A DNA stretch of 64,000 nucleotides from the NCBI GenBank assembly GCA_026686845.1, contig JAIVEN010000004.1, forward strand, positions 26,816,827 to 26,880,826. Reading direction: 5' to 3'. How positions within the stretch are numbered: position 1 is the first letter of the stretch; each line of letters opens with the position of its first letter. Below the pieces are notes generated by a model. That model had not been told where the DNA came from. It made no database searches and saw only the letters and a list, made by a program, of their open reading frames with translations. The position numbers were made by a program, and so were the translations under genes. Shown in pieces: positions 61,967 to 64,000 of this stretch. Origin of the DNA: Adenanthera pavonina. Its lineage: Eukaryota > Streptophyta > Magnoliopsida > Fabales > Fabaceae.

Positions 61967-64000
61967 AATGACCTATTTCAAAATACCCACACACATCACC
62001 TAAAACTTCAAAATTTGGCCAAACCAAGCAATACAAGGAAGTCAGGACATGACGCCATGACCATTACAATACCATCGTGGTATGAAAGCTCTTAGGTTGA
62101 AATTTTTTTTGAAAAAGAGGGGATTGTCATCATGGTTTGACTTTTGGTGCTGTGGCACCCATATCAGAATCCATATCAGCAAAATGTTGATTTTTCAGCA
62201 AACTTCCAACTCATACAACTTCGTACTTCAACTTCCAATTGACCTGATTCCAACTCCTACAGGTCATCCTTATCTTAATTTATCCATAGACACTAATTTC
62301 AATCAAATCTATCTTTGTATGGAGATTTTGCACACTCATGACCTATTTGGTCACTTTTTAGCTAAAACTCACAACTTACAAGTCCTAATTGCCATCCAAA
62401 GCAATTTAGCACTTGAACACCCTTTACACATGTCCTATTTGGCACAACTAACCTGTCCAAGAAGGTTTCACCCTAAAGGAACCACTCCTCCAAGATTTGT
62501 TCCCCTTGAATCCCAAACTCACATAATGGGCTATATGCCTAAAACATACATTTCGAGCCCAAAACCCCCTTTTGGGCTCACATACACACACTCCAACAAT
62601 ACTGACCCATACTGGGATCCAAATCATCAGTTTATCCATACACTAACACACAAATACACCCATACCACATCATCATCGATATTATCACATATCATTCATC
62701 ATCATCAACATATACAACCATCATCACAGTATCATTGTCCTCATATCAATTACAAACATACTATCCTACTTGGCACAACTGATAATATAGACAATCATAA
62801 ATTACCATTGACTTGGATATTCCCGACAACATAGAGGCTACAACTCCCTCGTCTTCTCCAAATTAGTACCAAAGTGGTTACCTGGAATGTTAGTCATGAG
62901 GGGGGTATGAGGCAAAGTCTCAGTAACTGGGAACACAAACACAGGCAACCTATATCAACTATCCACATGAATATGCATGTGGTACAATGTAATGCAAATG
63001 TCATGGTATACATGTCTCTCTCACACACAGCTAGAACTACTAGCTAGCTTCATGATAGGACGTTTCCAATAGATGATTCTCTTCTAACAGCGATGAAGAC
63101 TGATTCTAGGACATCACTAAGCTCACCTCACACTAATGCGGCAAAGGTTATATTAGTGCTTGGACCATGGCTCTCCTCTCCCTAGACCACCCCGAATTGG
63201 TGGTGATTTAGGGAAGGTGTAGTCTACTAGCACCTAGCTCTCTAGGCCATGGCAGAAGATTTAGTGGCATGGATCATCCATCTTATTACCATATCATATA
63301 TCATCATATCTCATCTCATCATCACCTCCCAATCCACCATTTCTCACAATGCTCATATGGTGATAATGTTCGTGCCATGTTACAATGCAATAATCATCAT
63401 TATCATACTCATTAATGTCATCCTAACATGCTATAAAATCACATGTTCATCATCATCACATATCAATACCAAAAATCTAGACTCATATCTCATCTAATTG
63501 TGTGCATATACCATGATATATAGAAAAACCATAGACACACATAACAATATCATGGTATGAACAAGAATATACATAAATAAATATATGTATATATACAAAT
63601 CAATAATTAACATATAAATACAAACACTAGTTACCTGAAATTGCCGATAACACACATAAGCTAAACCCACCATCTTAATACCGAACACGAGCCAAACACC
63701 TCCAGTCAACCAAACAACCACTACATTACAGTAACATCTTTAATTAACATGAAGCATAATCATCCAAAAGTCCATAATTTAGCCATTTAAGCTCTACCCA
63801 AGGTTCTAACAACATTTTCATGCATCAATAAGTTCCAAACAACCATTCAAATCATAACCAATCCTATACATTTTGGATCTCAAGCTTACCCACACAACTC
63901 AAAGCTAGGGTTCCACTTAAACTTATCACAATCCAACCAAAACTCATACTTAAAGTTTCTTAACACTACATAACACTTTGACAACACCAAACTAAACATT
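61967..64000. mobile_element. Repeat with TGTAATGACC end, probable LTR, runs off the window
   Basis: An abrupt change in composition after an A-run at 61960. The TGTAATGACC start resembles the inverted end of the TGTAAC-type LTRs (compare TGTAATACC at 28471), suggesting minus orientation. Long non-coding sequence follows, with CAT/CAC-rich stretches (62580-62780, 63270-63470). An open frame at 62082-62834 is His/Thr/Ser-rich and repetitive and resembles no family. The second end lies beyond 64000, so the type is unproven. Confidence 0.4.

Noticed and set aside
62082..62834. 250-codon open frame as a protein gene
   Set aside because: Composition is low-complexity His/Thr/Ser/Pro, it lies in a probable repeat, and no domain, splice or promoter context supports it.

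Overview
This is nuclear DNA of a flowering plant. The genes carry many introns, the intergenic DNA is very AT-rich, and plant-specific mobile DNA (LTR retrotransposon remnants, a Helitron, MITEs, an endogenous pararetrovirus) fills about two thirds of the window. The sequence fits a eudicot; I cannot place it more finely without a database.

Three host genes are supported. (1) 311-8116 (+) is the 3' part of FANCM, the anti-crossover DNA helicase/translocase; the window opens inside the gene and holds twelve in-frame exons through the stop codon. One of its introns (1856-2054) has AT-AC ends and the signals of the minor (U12) spliceosome, and the last intron carries a dead Copia fragment. (2) 14415-10078 (-), convergent with FANCM, is a five-exon deoxynucleoside kinase-like gene. 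It has an organelle-type N-terminus and a helix-hairpin-helix segment ahead of the kinase domain, and an E2F-like site lies upstream. (3) 45272-47938 (+) is an organelle-type bacterial-like peptidyl-tRNA hydrolase with eight coding exons and a probable GC-rich 5' UTR exon at about 44120-44390. Its first coding exon appears to lack one base, so the transit-peptide frame does not run into the catalytic domain.

The DNA from 14.6 to 44 kb between the kinase and the hydrolase is a transposon graveyard. It holds solo LTRs of two families, some with perfect 5-bp target duplications; a hAT-type MITE with an 8-bp target duplication inside one solo LTR; other MITE-like elements; and a 1.9-kb palindrome (32.4-34.3 kb) whose interior consists of roughly 22-bp repeat units. 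Directly after the palindrome lies a decayed endogenous caulimovirid (34.4-43.5 kb) in the order movement protein, coat protein, protease, RT, RNase H, second ORF. It is split between RT and RNase H by a solo LTR with target duplication CAAAT.

The right end (49.7-62 kb) is a minus-strand Helitron. Its Rep HUH and two-tyrosine motifs are still visible, but its PIF1-like helicase is mutated. Two LTRs interrupt it, and one of these contains a Copia solo LTR, giving three layers of nesting. The last 2 kb is another repeat that runs off the window.

I found no tRNA, rRNA, CRISPR or bacterial-type system, and no convincing new multi-gene system. The least conventional structures are the repeat-built palindrome, the nested insertions, the AT-AC intron in FANCM and the apparent frameshift in the hydrolase.
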